A DNA stretch of 64,000 bases from Aphelocoma coerulescens (taxonomy: Eukaryota > Chordata > Aves > Passeriformes > Corvidae). The DNA is taken from contig NC_091014.1 of assembly GCF_041296385.1 (NCBI RefSeq), forward strand, positions 8,283,578 through 8,347,577, in the 5' to 3' direction. Below, piece by piece: positions 12,346 to 24,950 of the stretch. Each line of letters begins with the position of its first letter. Positions within the stretch are counted from its first letter, which is position 1. The position numbers were made by a program, and so were the translations under genes. The notes under the pieces were generated by a model that was not told where the DNA came from, searched no databases, and was given only the letters and a program-made list of their open reading frames with translations.

Positions 12346-15300
12346 GTAAGTAGAAGGCATGATTGACCTTACCGCTATCTCTGCATTTGAAAACAAGGTA
12401 GTTTTTTTTAGGAATCCCTTTCCCAATTACTTTCCCAGTTTTGCTTCCAGCATTGCATCGCTCTGAGGCTTTGGGCTTGTCCTTTGCCTGCTGTCTCCGC
12501 AGCCTTTATCCCTCTGTAAGAATCTGCCAGATATGGGTCTGCTTAAGGGAGGTGTTGTGGTGACATGAGAAGTTCCTTGCACTTGTGATGGGTCTGACGG
12601 GGTCACTGGTGCTACTTTCGTACTTCCATGATGGTTGGAGCACAGGGTGAAGTACTGTCCCAGGATAAACCCAGCTCTTTAGTTGTTAATAATCTTTCCT
12701 GGCATACTTTGGCCTTGTGATAACTGTCCCAGCAGGGCCCAGGCATAATTCAGGTGATACCATGGCACAGGAGCATTGGATATGACCATTCCTGTTTCAG
12801 ATAGAAGAGTGTTTGGCTGCATAGGTATGATGTGTGTCATGTCCATTAGTTTTGGCATCAAAGAAGAGCCTGTGGTGTGGTAAAATAATGGTATATACAT
12901 ATCCTGGAATGTTCCTGTGCAGCAGCTTAGCTGCTGGTAATGTGTTTGTCCCATGGGATGCCTCAAATCACCTGAACTCTCAGGACATCGTTTCACCCAG
13001 AGACCTTAGATCCCCTTAGTCTCTCACAGAGGGACCTGCTGGTGGAGCAGCCGGGCTTTGTCTCAGCACTCAAGTGGGATTTTTGGAGGAATTTGGAGAA
13101 GAAACCTCTGTTTACTGCTATAGGAAACCCAGAGAGGTGTGGACACATGGTCAGGCCTGTTTTGTCTCTTTCCCATCTCTCTTAGATCCCATCTCTCAGA
13201 TGGGATTGCAAACAGTCAAATTCCCTAACACCTGTATGTTTCTGGCCTAATATTTTGTGGCAGGATGGAGTATTTTGGAGTCTCCTGATCAGCCAGTTTC
13301 AAAATGCAGCTGAGAGCTCTTATGCTTTGATAATGAAGCATCAGTGAGTTTAGCCCCAGAGCTGGCAGGGTCTGCAAACTAGTCTTGACTCACCAATTTC
13401 TGCTCTGTTAACTGTCTCTAATGACTCAAGAAATTAGCAGCAGTGTTCATGGCTGCACCCCCAGGTACAGCTTTAATTGCAGCCTCCTGCAGATTGTTCT
13501 GTCACTGCTCTGTGTGGTCCAAGTCTCCCTGGCATTGGATAGATTCCTATTATTGACCCTTTTCCTGCCACCTCACTGGCCTTCCCCTTCACTGGTGGAC
13601 ATCATTGGAATGCAAAGTGGGTTTTTCTGCAGACACCCTTCATTGTCCAGTTGCAATGACAGTAGCAGGTGTCACAGGCACACACTGCCTGAGTTTTCAG
13701 GATTGGTTTTACTGCTCTGAATCTCTGAAAATCTGTCCAAGTTTGCTGTACTCCCCAGGCATCTCTCCACGTGATGCAGCTCAATGAGAGGGCCTGACTC
13801 TGCAGGCCATCTTCAGGAGAACAGTGGCTGTAAAAGACCAGCCTATTGATCCATGCTAAAATAAGCCGGGTTTTCACTGAACAATAGATTGTTGTCTCCC
13901 TTCTGCTGTCCCACTCCATGTGTAGAAGCGGCCTCAGGATATTTAGGCACTTGACTCTTGACTTTTCATCTACCGGCTGCTTTAAAAATCCCAGGTTGAG
14001 CGCTTCAGCCCCAGCCTCAGAACTCCTCACCACATGGCCACAGTCACTCTCTGACCCTCTTCTCCCTGCTCAGATGCAGTAGGTTTCCTGTGGTGTGTAG
14101 TGTGTCTGGGCCCTAGGCAACCACACAGGTGCTTTGCCAGTTCCTGAGCCTTTTTATTTTAAATGCTGTGCACCCTGATGCTGTTGAAGCATTTCTGGAG
14201 CAATATTTCAGATAATCCTTAAGTGTTCAGGAGCAGCAAGGGCAGGAACAGGTCCTGATCCATAGGAATAGGTGCCACTCTGGCAGCAGGAGTAGTCTGC
14301 TTGAACAAAGCAGGCAAAGCAGACCCAGTGCCAGTGACCAGATTCAACCAAGGTGGCCAGACGAGTCCGTGGAGATGAGGCATGGCCAGTGTCAAGCTGG
14401 AACATGGTGTCCATGGGTCAGTCAGGATGTGGGTCAGCCAGGGAACATGACCTGGCACAGGCATGGCTGCAGCAAAATGCAGGCAGGGATGAAGAGTGAG
14501 AGCCTCAGCTTAATTGGAGCTCCCAGGAGTCAGGGCCTGAGCCTGAACTGAGGCTTCTTCCAGCTTATTTTTTGAAACAGTTTCAAGGAGGATCAATACT
14601 TCTTCAAGTGCACTGTGTTACCAGAGGGCTAACCCTCAGTGCAAGCAGCTCAATGCCCAGGGTGACAGGGCGTCTGTATCAAATTCATGAAGTGAAATCT
14701 CCCTTATCTGAGCCTCCGGCCTCAAGATCCCTGATTACTGGGGCCAAAGGGTGGAAGTTCCCAGAGTGGGAGTACCCAGCGTGGGAGCTGTGGACAGGTT
14801 AAACTCTTGCCAGTTGGGTTTTTCAGCTGTGGAACTCAGCTAAGTTTCATCTTGAGATACAAAACCCTTTCAGAGACAGACCCAAAATCAGATGAAATTT
14901 GAAATACAACTTTGTGGGTGATGCATCTCACCTAATCCTTCTCCTGAAGACAGAAACTTGTGTCCTCAAAGGGGGATGATGATGATGAAGTGATACTGTT
15001 GTATAGGGCAACACCATGGACTGACTCATGTTAGTGTTCATAAACTGCTTCTTATGTGATGAAGAGGGATTGGAGGGGTTTTGGGAGAGCTCCTTCATGG
15101 TTTTGGCATTTTCTCAATAGGTGAAAAATGGCAGGAGAGAAATTGGGGACTTTTCAAAGAACAAGCCAGTATGAATTAAAAATGCAGAATGTGTGGTGCT
15201 CTCTGCTAAGAGATGCCTTCCCAATAAAGGGCTTTTATAAGACAGAAATTATATTTTGTGTTACTGTGGTTAAAATGCAGAGGTTGCATATCCAGTTGGA

Positions 15301-15617
15301 ATTATTTATCTGATGTTCCTCAGAATCATTTGCATGGGGAAATTTACTAATTAAATAGGAATGAACAGTAGTAATTATTTTAAGCTTCACATTTTTATTT
15401 TGTTCTTAAAGTCTGATATTGTGGAATCTCCTATGAACCTAATCACTTCTGTTACCCTTACCCTCCCTCCCCTTTACTGTCCTGGATGTGCAAGGTCTGT
15501 TTTTGGTCTCAAATGATGGGAATACCCTAATTTAGTTTACAAGAGGGACCTTCATTGGTGCATCTAGTCCTAAAACTTCATAGTACACTGTGTGAGCTCA
15601 GTGTCTCCTCCTTCCAG
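12346..15617 (+). other. ELAPOR2: ELAPOR2 intron (exons 6-7)
   Basis: Intron of 3.3 kb. The 14.2-14.8 kb part is richer in GC than its surroundings and carries many short ORFs without homology. A short GAT run lies near 14,980. No mobile element is confidently recognised. Confidence 0.75.
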
Positions 15618-15798
15618 ACTCAGATCATGTACAAGTGGATTGAACCCAAGATCTGCAGAGAGGATCTCCCCAATGCATTGACCCTACCGCCTTCTGGAGA
15701 GAGGCAGGAATGTCCACCCTGCAATCCTGGCTTTTACAACAACGCCTCATCTTCCTGTACTCCCTGCCCACCAGGCACATTTTCGGATGGGACACAGG
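15618..15798 (+). CDS. ELAPOR2: ELAPOR2 coding exon (window exon 7), Cys-rich module
   Basis: Acceptor ccttccag, donor gtaggag. It reads TQIMYKWIEPKICREDL, then CPPCNPGFYNNASSSCTPC and PPGTFSDGTQ. Two CxxCxPGx(Y/F) half-modules and an N-glycosylation sequon (NAS) are visible. It ends one base into a Glu codon. Confidence 0.96.
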
Positions 15799-16544
15799 GT
15801 AGGAGTCTGCAAAAAAATTCATGTCTCTCCAAAAGCTGTCATCTGCTTGCATGTGACTTAGTTTAGTGACAGATCATCATAAGCCAGTGTTCATTCTGTG
15901 GTAAGTACTTGTTAAATAACATTGGAGAGCAGGATGTGGATATCTGGTTTCTCTCCTAAGTCCTTTCTTATCAGGGATTGTTGCTCTAAGTTGACCTGCT
16001 GTGTTCTGGATGCATTTCTTGGCTGATATAAACATCCTGAGAGTTATTTTAAGGGATTCTGAGAGGGGAATCAGAACTTTTACAGTCAGCAATTCCTTCT
16101 CACCCATTCTCCTGTCCATGCCAAATTCTTTGCTGCGAAAACCTCATTTTAAGCCCAGTCAGATGAACACCCTGCCAACATTGTCTAGCCTAAACTCTGG
16201 CTTATTGATTCTGAGATACATTGACCCAATGGTCCCCTACAGCATTTTGTGGGAACTCTTGTTTATCAAACCTTCAGCTGAATCTATTAAAATTAAGTGT
16301 GACTTGGGGGACCAGTTGCAGATTAGTTACCACAAAGTTACAATCTGCAATTTATAAAATCCTGGTCTCATTTCCACTCTTCTGGTCCTGGTAAGTCTTT
16401 GACTGTTTAACTACAAAGAAATAAACTATTTTATTTGCTTATTACTTGCACCAGAGAGGAAAAAAGCGGTATCTGTGTTCTTTAAAACACTGTTTGAGAT
16501 GTGCTTTGGCTGTGTGATATCTTTTTCTGCCCTCTCACCCTTAG

Positions 16545-16673
16545 AGTGCAAAGCCTGCCCTGCTGGGACTGAACCAGCTCTTGGGTTTGAGTACAAGTGG
16601 TGGAACATCCTGCCAGGAAACATGAAGACATCTTGCTTTAATGTTGGCAACTCGAAGTGTGATGGGATGAATG
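16545..16673 (+). CDS. ELAPOR2: ELAPOR2 coding exon (window exon 8)
   Basis: Acceptor acccttag, donor gtgagcc. It reads CKACPAGTEPALGFEYKWW, then NILPGNMKTSCFN and SKCDGMN. The PAGTEPA.GFEYKWWN block is nearly invariant in the family. It is a phase 1-1 exon of 129 bases. Confidence 0.96.
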
Positions 16674-17617
16674 GTGAGCCAAACTCCCTGTGTTGTTTGC
16701 CTGTCTCCTGCATGGATCCCTGTTGTAATGAAGCACCCATCAAAATGAGTGTGCTCTTGGCTATATGACTCACAACACAGTTTCCTCCCTTTCCTTTAGT
16801 TGCACCAGGCTTGAAATTGCCTGTGGGAAGCAATGTCACAGTATCAGAAAGAAATAAAAAATCTGTTGTACACCAGAAGAGGGCAGGAGCTGCAGCCTGT
16901 ATGGAGTTCCCTCAGGAAAGACCAATCCCACCACTGGCTTTAATGCATCTTCAGATGCGTTCATATCCCCATTGAAAAAAGCACTGTTTTGTCTTCTCCA
17001 TAGTTTATCTCATTTTCTGTTTTGTGATAACTGCGCCCAGTGAGGTCACACATAATTCTTTTAGGAAACTTAATTACAGTCTGTGATTTTATTCATTTAG
17101 CACTCAAAGCTTTCTCTCTGCACATGTGCTAAAATTGCAGCAGAGAGCAGTCACAGCTCACTGGTGAAAATGATCCTGTTTGGGATGTCTCCAGCCCTCT
17201 CTGACAGATTTTCCTCAGTCTGATCCCCCCTGTCAGACTGATGTAACTCAAGCTTTGAATTATGTGTGTTGAGCAGAGGGGAACTGAAGTATGTGCTTAA
17301 CATTTAACACGCAGATTCACTGATTCATCTGTTTTAAGGCTGAAAGATATCAGATGGATCATCCCCCTTGAGCTGCACAGCACAGGTCAGGGAATTTCAA
17401 TTGCTTTGCTGATTTCAAAGGTGACAAGTGCCTGTAAAATCAGCAGTTCATACAATTGCTAAAATTGTTCATTCGGAAGCATTATGATATTGCTCTGTAA
17501 TTTATATCAGGCATCTTTAAAATACACTGAAATACTGAATTTTCAAAAAATTATGGTAACAGAGATTTCTTTTGCCACCCATTTATTGAATTTTTTTTCT
17601 TTTTCTGTCCTGTAAAG
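16674..17617 (+). other. ELAPOR2: ELAPOR2 intron (exons 8-9)
   Basis: Intron of 944 bases. It is AT-rich, with a T-rich tract (17,590-17,605) before the acceptor. Nothing else is recognised. Confidence 0.8.
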
Positions 17618-17708
17618 GTTGGGAGGTGGCTGGTGATCACATCCAGAGTGGTGCAGGAGGCTCTGACAATGATTATCTTATCTTGAACTTGCACATCCCA
17701 GGATTTAA
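17618..17708 (+). CDS. ELAPOR2: ELAPOR2 coding exon (window exon 9)
   Basis: Acceptor tgtaaag, donor gtaagga. It reads GWEVAGDHIQSGAGGSDND, then YLILNLHIPGF, matching the conserved WEVAGDHI..A.GASDND ectodomain strand region. It ends two bases into the Lys codon. Confidence 0.96.
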
Positions 17709-18632
17709 GTAAGGAATGGGATATTTTTTCATCTATTTTGCATTTATTTCAGTCCCTTATACCTATTTCACACTATCCCAGGGATGATGTGAGTCTTCCT
17801 TTCTGAAGTGGAATAATGTAATAAATAAGAGACAAGGGGAAACTTAAATTTTATTCCTGTGTCCCCAGTTTGTCCATTGAGGCAGGCAAGTGTGTAAGAC
17901 TTTGGTTTTTAGCAGTGTTTGCTTCAGTCCAAGATACAGCCAGTTGACTGTCTGGAAACTGAGGAAAGATGTTCCTATCCCTCTGTTTCTAAATTATTCC
18001 ACAGTAACCAGCTAAACCTGCCATGGGGTGGATACTGGTGGCTGCCCTAAAAGTATTTTAGTGAAACCCAGGTTACTTTGCCCTGTGGCTCCAGGCAGCC
18101 TGCACAGTCTGTGCTTCCCTTGGAGCCAGCAGGGAGATGCAGGCACTGCAGAATAATGGGAATCCCACCACTCCTGAACCCTCAGACAGTGTTAAATACC
18201 TGCTTGAGGTGCTTGTGTCTTTGTCAAAAGAATGAGCTTAGACTCCTAGCTCACACCAGGTGCTGAGTATTGAGATAGATCAGGTGTGGAAGATGAACCT
18301 CACCCTCCCTTTGCTGTATTTCAGCTGAGGTAGGTGCAATTACATTGGTGTAAATCACTTGGGGTGCATTTTAATGATAAGGTTCCCTACCAATATGGTC
18401 AAATTTGGGTGTTCATTAAAAGGAGGGAACTGTACCATAAAGAACTTAAGATGCTTAAAAAGTGACCCTGCTGCACCCAATAGTCAGTGCAGAGGCACCT
18501 GCCGTTCTGCAAGGACAGGTTTTCTGTGACAGGACTTTGATGGCTTCACCGTACAAAAAGGAATTTGAAGGATTGACTGCTGTCTGTCTGGAGAGCACCG
18601 TGTAAATGTTTTGTTCCTTCTCTGTTAAACAG

Positions 18633-18735
18633 ACCTCCGACATCAGTGACAGGAGCAACTGGGTCAGAACTCGGACGGATTACTTTTATTTTTGAGACCA
18701 TCTGTTCAGCAGATTGTGTGCTGTACTTTATGGCA
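18633..18735 (+). CDS. ELAPOR2: ELAPOR2 coding exon (window exon 10)
   Basis: Acceptor taaacag, donor gtaagtg. It reads [19 protein letters not shown], then [15 protein letters not shown]. The conserved FET(I/L)CS.DC.LYFM block contains a likely disulfide pair. Confidence 0.95.
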
Positions 18736-19476
18736 GTAAGTGAGACCTTTTTCTCCATGACTGAGGACTCTGCCTTGTATTCCACATGTCACTTTAATAC
18801 CTCTGCATAGGTGTGATTAGTTGCACTTGGTTTATTACGATTAAGCACGGCATTAGTTTAGTATCTGCAGTGCCCTTGCAGGAAGGATTTAATGAATGAC
18901 CTAGTAAAATTCCTCCATCATGTGAGTTATGAACCATTCCTGGTTATCTGTTTATTCTAAAAGAAATCATTGGGCACTAAGGAGCCAATTTTCCCCCTGT
19001 TAAACTGACTGATGAAATTATCAGTGTCTCTTGTGCTGTTGAGTTAGCATGTAGTAACAGAGTGACAAGTCGAGATGTGGGACAGAGGGATAGGAAAAGG
19101 ACAATTTGGAAATTTGAGCCTGATCCTGTCAATGACCTGGAGACCAATGTTTGTTTGAAAGTCCATCAGTTGAGGAAGGCAACTGGATCTGCAGTTCCCT
19201 TGCCCCTTCCATTGGAAGGGGAAGCTGGTTCTTTTTTGTATTTAGTGTCTGTTTAAAGGAACCAACTCTTAATTTTAAGAGAATTGAGTGGAAATTTAGT
19301 AGAGTCTGAAAATTTGTCAGTTGTGCAAAACAAGTATGTTTGCTTTATTAAGTGTTAAATGAAATTGTGGAGTCCTTTTAATATACTATTCTATATCATA
19401 AAACACTGGTGCTTAGTGTAGTATGACCATACTTTTTGTTGTTCCTTTTCTTGTAAAAATTATGCCCGTTTTGTAG
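18736..19476 (+). other. ELAPOR2: ELAPOR2 intron (exons 10-11)
   Basis: Intron of 741 bases. No recognised repeat or gene. Confidence 0.8.
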
Positions 19477-19614
19477 GATGTTAATCGAAAAAATACCAAT
19501 GTGGTGGAATCATGGGAAAGAAGTAAAGAAAAACAATCCTACACTCACATCATCTCCAAAAATGCTTCCTTCACTTTCACCTGGGCCTTTCAGAGAATAA
19601 ACGAGGGCCAAGAT
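19477..19614 (+). CDS. ELAPOR2: ELAPOR2 coding exon (window exon 11)
   Basis: Acceptor ttttgtag, donor gtaagta. It reads DVNRKNTNVVESWERSK, then QSYTHIISKNASFTFTW and AFQRINEGQD. Conserved features are VE(S/T)W, SYTHII and FTWAFQR. NAS is a glycosylation sequon. It is a symmetric phase 0-0 exon of 46 codons. Confidence 0.95.
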
Positions 19615-19891
19615 GTAAGTACTTCTTTGTGTATGGGGCTTTACAACACAGCATTCCTTGGACACTCACTGCCAGAACTCCTGCCCTCTGTTGAAGCTCA
19701 CAGGTTTCTCAAAAGGGGTGAGTGGCTCTCACCACAAAGCAGCCCCTGGGAGGCAGCTTTGGATGAACAATCCATGAGGAAGGACAGAGCCATGGATAAG
19801 TTGATCCCTGAACTGGTGCACAGAGATGAGGGTAGTGTCTCAGTGCCATGGTGTGATGACCCCGGGGTGGTTTCCTTGGCTCTCGTTCCAG

Positions 19892-20155
19892 AGCAGACAG
19901 TTCATCAATGACATGGCCAAGATCTACTCCATCACGGTGACCAACGCAGTGGATGGAGTCGCTTCTTCTTGCCGGGCCTGTGCCCTGGGCTCCGAGCAGT
20001 CTGGCTCATCCTGCGTGCCCTGCCCGCCAGGACACTACATCAAGAAAGAGACCAGCGAGTGCAAGGAGTGTCCGGACAACACCTTCCTGTCCATCCACCA
20101 GGTGTATGGCAGGGAGGCCTGCATCCCATGTGGGCCTGGCAGCAAGAGCACCAAG
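19892..20155 (+). CDS. ELAPOR2: ELAPOR2 coding exon (window exon 12), Cys-rich module
   Basis: This is the largest exon here (264 bases, 88 codons, phase 0-0), between acceptor cgttccag and the non-consensus donor gtaccg. It begins SRQFINDMAKIYSITVTNAV and continues with CRACALGSEQSGSSCVPC, PPGHYIKKETSECKEC and CIPCGPGSKS. It carries a complete block of paired CxxC/CPPG Cys-rich repeats. It is locally GC-richer than the flanking introns, which gives rise to several shadow ORFs on both strands. Confidence 0.96.
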
Positions 20156-21031
20156 GTACCGAACCTGAGTGTTTCTGGGCGATGGGCAGACAGTGTTTAT
20201 TGGGCTGGAAGCTTTCAAAGGGCTGCTTTAAGGGCTTTCCTACAGGCATGTGCCTTGTGAGCACTGGAGTATAGTTATAACCAATGAGCCCACTCTTCCA
20301 ATGTCACTAGTCTAGTTTCTATTTGTAAATAATAATATAAAAGTGACAATATCAGCTCAAAAAAAGGTTCATTTCAAGAAGATGTACTGTGGGCAGTGTA
20401 CAAACAGGGCAAGCATATACGTTACTTCCACCAAAACTATCCCAGATGCCTGCTCTTTTAAACTCAGGGACTTCCTCAGCTGGATTATGTTTCTGGGCCT
20501 CTAGAAACCTGTAACAAGTTTCTCCTTCAGGAAACTGTAAGCATAGATAAACATTTATCATGTTCAAGGAGCTGCACAGGTACTGGAAGAACGGCTCCAG
20601 TTTGTTCATATTCTGCCTGTCTTCAACTGAGTTCATATCCTGCCCTTGTTTCTTGAGCTGTTTCTTGTGTTTCCTTTACAAAATGCAAGTGTAAGCAAGG
20701 CCATGTTTTGGTCTGTTTACTGGGCTTTAAGCTGGAACATTGGGATCCTAAAAGCACCCAGAACAAAACAAAGCAAGAAATTGCATTCTCTTGGCTAATG
20801 CAGCAGACGACAGGAAAACCAGGCTTAGGGAACATTGTAGTCCTGATATATGATTGCAAGGGACTGAAACCGGAATTCTCCCAGGGGAAAGATCAGTTAT
20901 GGGAATAGGAGAGAGTTCCCCTTCATCCTTAACAAGGAAAGCAGTCCTGTCTGCACCCTTGCTTTAACTCCTAGGTGAATGTTTTTCTGCTGTTCTGTAA
21001 CTGCTCTTTAATGGATGCCTCTGCTTTGCAG
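20156..21031 (+). other. ELAPOR2: ELAPOR2 intron (exons 12-13)
   Basis: Intron of 876 bases. No recognised repeat or gene. Confidence 0.8.
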
Positions 21032-21205
21032 GACCACTCTGCATGCTTCAGTGACTGCCTGGTGTCCTACATCAAGGATAACCAGAGCCTGAATTACAAT
21101 TTTAGCAGCCTCAGCAAGGTGGGCTCATTGATGAGTGGACCCAGCTTCACTTCCCGAGGGACCAAGTTCTTCCATTTCTTTAACATCAGCCTGTGTGGGA
21201 ATGAG
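21032..21205 (+). CDS. ELAPOR2: ELAPOR2 coding exon (window exon 13), start of MRH-like region
   Basis: Acceptor gctttgcag, donor gtgagct. It is a phase 0-0 exon of 58 codons. It reads DHSACFSDCLVSYIKDNQSL, then NYNFSSLSKVGSL, GPSFTSRGTKFFHF and FNISLCGNE. The FNISLCG strand resembles the N-terminal beta-strands of an MRH domain. Sequons are NQS, NFS and NIS. Confidence 0.95.
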
Positions 21206-22691
21206 GTGAGCTCAGCTGGTATTGAGGGTTGGGAGGATGAGCCAATTTGTTGCCTGTGTTGATGCTCTGGGGTCACACTGAGGCAGGACAAGGACTCTGT
21301 TTTAGCTGAGTTGTCATCAATACTGTGCAAACACTTCTCTTTGGATCTCGCTTTGCAGTGCAAGAGGACTTTTGAGCAGCCACGTGATTTTCCAGAGCAG
21401 AGATTACAGTGTTTTAGGCCATAAATAATGCTCAGAAGAAAAATTCCTGTCACATCCCTTTTCTTAGTTCTTGTGCCTTTGAGTCACTTGCATCACAACC
21501 CTGACCTTTGTGTGCTGCCACCAAGGAGCTCAAGTGAAGATCAGTCTGAGTCTTTCAGCTGGCAACTTCTTTCCATATGTGTCCCTCGTGGCTTCACTGG
21601 AGATGTATGCAGAGCCCCTGGTCACCCTGCTGTCTGCCAGTGACCAAGATGCCCAGTGCTGACTTTGCAGCCTTGGACAGCGTTAGAAAAATTTGTTTAG
21701 TCTGCGAGTTAAACAGGCTCTGCCACAGAGTCAAGATTTCTCTGTCTGGGGCTTGGACTGAAGCAGAGCATGTTGTCACACACATAAATTGACCTTTCAG
21801 AGCAGTACCGGTGTTTGGCAGTGTCCCATGAAAGCCAATGTGTGTAGTTAACAATAATGCTCAGCCCTGTAAAGTTCTGAAGTCTTTCTCCCATGTAACA
21901 AAGGATTTGCATGAGTTGAGACAAATGAGTAGTCACATTTCTTTACAGCATTTTGCATACTTTCAGGCTTTAGTGTGTGTTTAATTACCACCTGGGATAG
22001 AGCTGCTGACAGCTAGATCCACAAATGTACAGATATGCTCTCTCCTCTGTGGGTCTGGTCTTCACTTTTCCAAACTACCACAAAGGTACTACAGTACAAC
22101 CAACCGTATGATTAGGTGGTGAGTCCTTGATATTTTGTTAGGAAAGCTGAGTCTGGTAATTTGTCTTTCATTCCTGTTGCTCTGATTCTAGCACTGATCT
22201 TGACATGTGACATTAAAGCAGTCTTGAAGGCTATATATCTATTTAGGGATTTCATGTATTTGTGCATTGAAAATATTTTACCTGGATTAAATCCCAAATA
22301 AACAGGTATTCTACAGTATAGTATTTAAAGGCAAGGGAAATAGGGTTTTCTTTTGCAAGCCATTTTACTATGCTCTGCAAGTAAACACTGTGCTGTCAAG
22401 ATAAACAAGGAGGAGTGCTCCATAGCACAGATTTCTGATAAGACACCTGCCAGACGTGACATTGTATTTGAGTCTGTACAAGGCTTTGATTGGAGCTTTG
22501 ACGATGGCACAGTTTGTTGTTGTGGTTTGTCCCTCTTATGACAGACACATAGAGACATCAACTTGTTATAAGGTAAAGGAATGAATCTCATCCAGTTTGC
22601 AATCAGGAAGTTTGCAATCTCTCCCTTCCCAAACTTTTTCATGTCTTATCAACAACCAACGGCTTCTTCCTTTTTTCCTGATTGTCCACAG
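21206..22691 (+). other. ELAPOR2: ELAPOR2 intron (exons 13-14)
   Basis: Intron of 1.5 kb. No recognised repeat or gene. Confidence 0.8.
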
Positions 22692-22881
22692 GGGAAGAAG
22701 ATGGCAATTTGCACTGACAATATCACAGATGTTACTCTGAAGGACATGGTTGCAGAATCAGAAGATTTTTCCAATTTTGTGGGAGCTTTTGTGTGTCAGT
22801 CCACCATCATCCCATCAGACAGCAAAGGTTTTCGAACAGCCCTGGCTCTGCAGTCCAACAGCCTTGCTGACAGGTTCTTAG
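22692..22881 (+). CDS. ELAPOR2: ELAPOR2 coding exon (window exon 14), MRH-like region
   Basis: Acceptor tgtccacag, donor gtatgtgg. It reads GKKMAICTDNITDVTLKDM, then NFVGAFVCQSTIIPSDSKGF and LQSNSLADRFL. The C.(D/N)N(I/V)TD and A(F/Y)VCQ..IIP motifs are shared with ELAPOR1. It ends one base into a Gly codon. Confidence 0.95.
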
Positions 22882-23829
22882 GTATGTGGTTTGTCTTTTG
22901 CTTGTTGTTATTGTGGATGTATTCTCATGTATATTAGGGCTTCAGAGTAAATCCTTCTTGGCTCAGCAGCTGCATTACTTTGAGGGAAGAGTGAAAGGGC
23001 AGCCCAGGATCAGTCTCAGATGGTTTCTGAGCTGTAAAGCAGCTCTGCACAGATGCCGCTGTGTTTTGCTGATGCTTCAGTTCAGCTGATGGCTGGAGGA
23101 GAAGAGTAAGGGCTGTGCCCATTTTTAGTTTTCTGTTTCTGTGTTACTCAGTCTTCCTTGTGCTTGGTCTGGTGGGTCTCACTGTGTCTAGCATTTCAGC
23201 ACAAAAATCTGGAGAGTGTAATTAAAAAGCACTGGGTTTATTTTATGTTCTGTACCCACCTCACTCAGGGCAAGACCAATGACTGTGATACATTCATCCA
23301 AGTGTTTCTGCCCATGCCAAGATCCCACTTGGGCAATTTCACAAGAAGAAACGGATGTGGGGACTTAATTAGGCAAGGAATCAGGAGGCTTATGGGAGCA
23401 CGTGGCTGTGCACATCAAGTCTTACATTGGTCCAGCTCACAAGTTCCCAGAATCTGAGGCCAGATTAGACGATGAAGTTATTTGGTCTGCTCACCTATCC
23501 ATTACAGGCACGGAGTGCTTGTACTTTCCCCTGGCACTGAGCCCAGAAACTCATGTTTGACAAAAGCACATCTTTGGAAGAACATTCAAACTGGACTTTT
23601 AAGACTGCCAGAAATAAAAGTTTTGCCACAGTCACTGGTATTTTTTTCCACTGGTCAAACACTGTCTCTGTGTTCGTTTTTAAAGCAGACTTGTTTCCTA
23701 TTTCAACTTCCCTGACTTCAGTTTTTAGCTCTTGCTTTTTGTTGTTCTTTCTCCATATCACACCTACATTTTCCTTCTTGAAGAAATATTTTGTGTACTG
23801 GAATTGTCACACCCTTCTGACAAACTAAG

Positions 23830-24640
23830 CAGACCAAGTTCTTCTAATTGTCTTGCTATCATGTATTTATCTTGACCATCTGAATAATTTTTGAGGCTCT
23901 TTCTACAGCTTCTGTAACTTTTATACTTAAAGCATAGAATGAAATAGTATTCCAGTATTTAATTTTCTATAATGGCAATAAAAATCACTTTTGTATTTGG
24001 AATCCCTGCATCCTTCTTTTTTCAAACTCATGGGATTTCATGATGGCTTCTTGGATCTGATGTCCACTCTGGATGTTTTTTCAAAGTTACAGTTTCCAAG
24101 GGAAAATCTCTCTTTCTTAAGACTGGCCTTCATTTCTTGCTGTACTTGTCATATATTTAGTTTGTTTGGGACCATCTTCCCAAGTGAACCAAGCAACCAA
24201 GTTGCTCTGTATTTTATTTTTAATCCTCTTAATCTTTGTCTCATCTACACACTTTACCAGCATGGATTATACAGTTACTTGCAGATCCCTGATGTTAATC
24301 TTGCATTTTCACAGTTCAATATCAATGTCCAGACAACCCTGGAGACATCCCATGGCCAGATAATTTTATAATGACTTAGCTAAATAGTTTTTAATGCAGA
24401 GTGTGCGCTTAATTGATAGTACACTGCTAACTTTTTAATTAGAATCTCATGTGGTAATTAGTGAAATACTTGATAAATTTACATAACTTTCTTTAGCAAC
24501 CAAGTTCATCAGCACTCAAGGAATGAGATCAAATTTGTTCAACAAGAGAGCTTCTCCATAAATTCATGTTGACTTTCACTCATTGTGTATCTGTCCATGA
24601 ACTGAAACCCATTTTCCATTACCATTTTTTTGACTCATTG
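23830..24640 (-). repeat. Old CR1/L3-like LINE fragment
   Basis: The plus strand carries landmarks typical of the antisense of ancient amniote CR1/L3 ORF2: tctcatctacacactttacc (24,240s), the run around 24,380-24,455 with gtgcgcttaattgatagtac and aattagaatctcatgtgg, and ctccataaattcatgttgac near 24,554. These match, in order, remembered consensus strings such as 'gtatcatctgcaaacttt', 'gtgtgctttattgat..', 'ttaatcagaatgtcatgtgg' and 'ccataaatccatgttgac'. The copy is heavily diverged and has no intact ORF. The boundaries are approximate. Confidence 0.75.
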
Positions 24641-24950
24641 TGAGACCCACATTGTAATTTGGGTCACCATATGTCCTCTCCGTGAGTCTTTTGACAATTC
24701 ACTGTCGTCAAAAGCTCTGTTAAAGGTCACTCTTAGGTATGGGTTTGCTAGTTCACAAACGTTCATTCCAAGTAGATGCCAGTATTGTCTCCTGCCACTG
24801 AAGGAATGAGGGCAGTCATTGACTTGGAAAGCAAGGAGATAGTCCTGATTTTTCCTAATACAAAGAAAAGATATCAAGCTCTTCTGTTGCCTTTCTTTAT
24901 CTCAGTTGCTAAATTTTAAAATAGTTGAAGTTTGCCTTTCCTAACATAAG

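Noticed and set aside
13602..14033. 143-codon minus-strand ORF
   Set aside because: No family resemblance; it lies in an intron of the opposite-strand gene.
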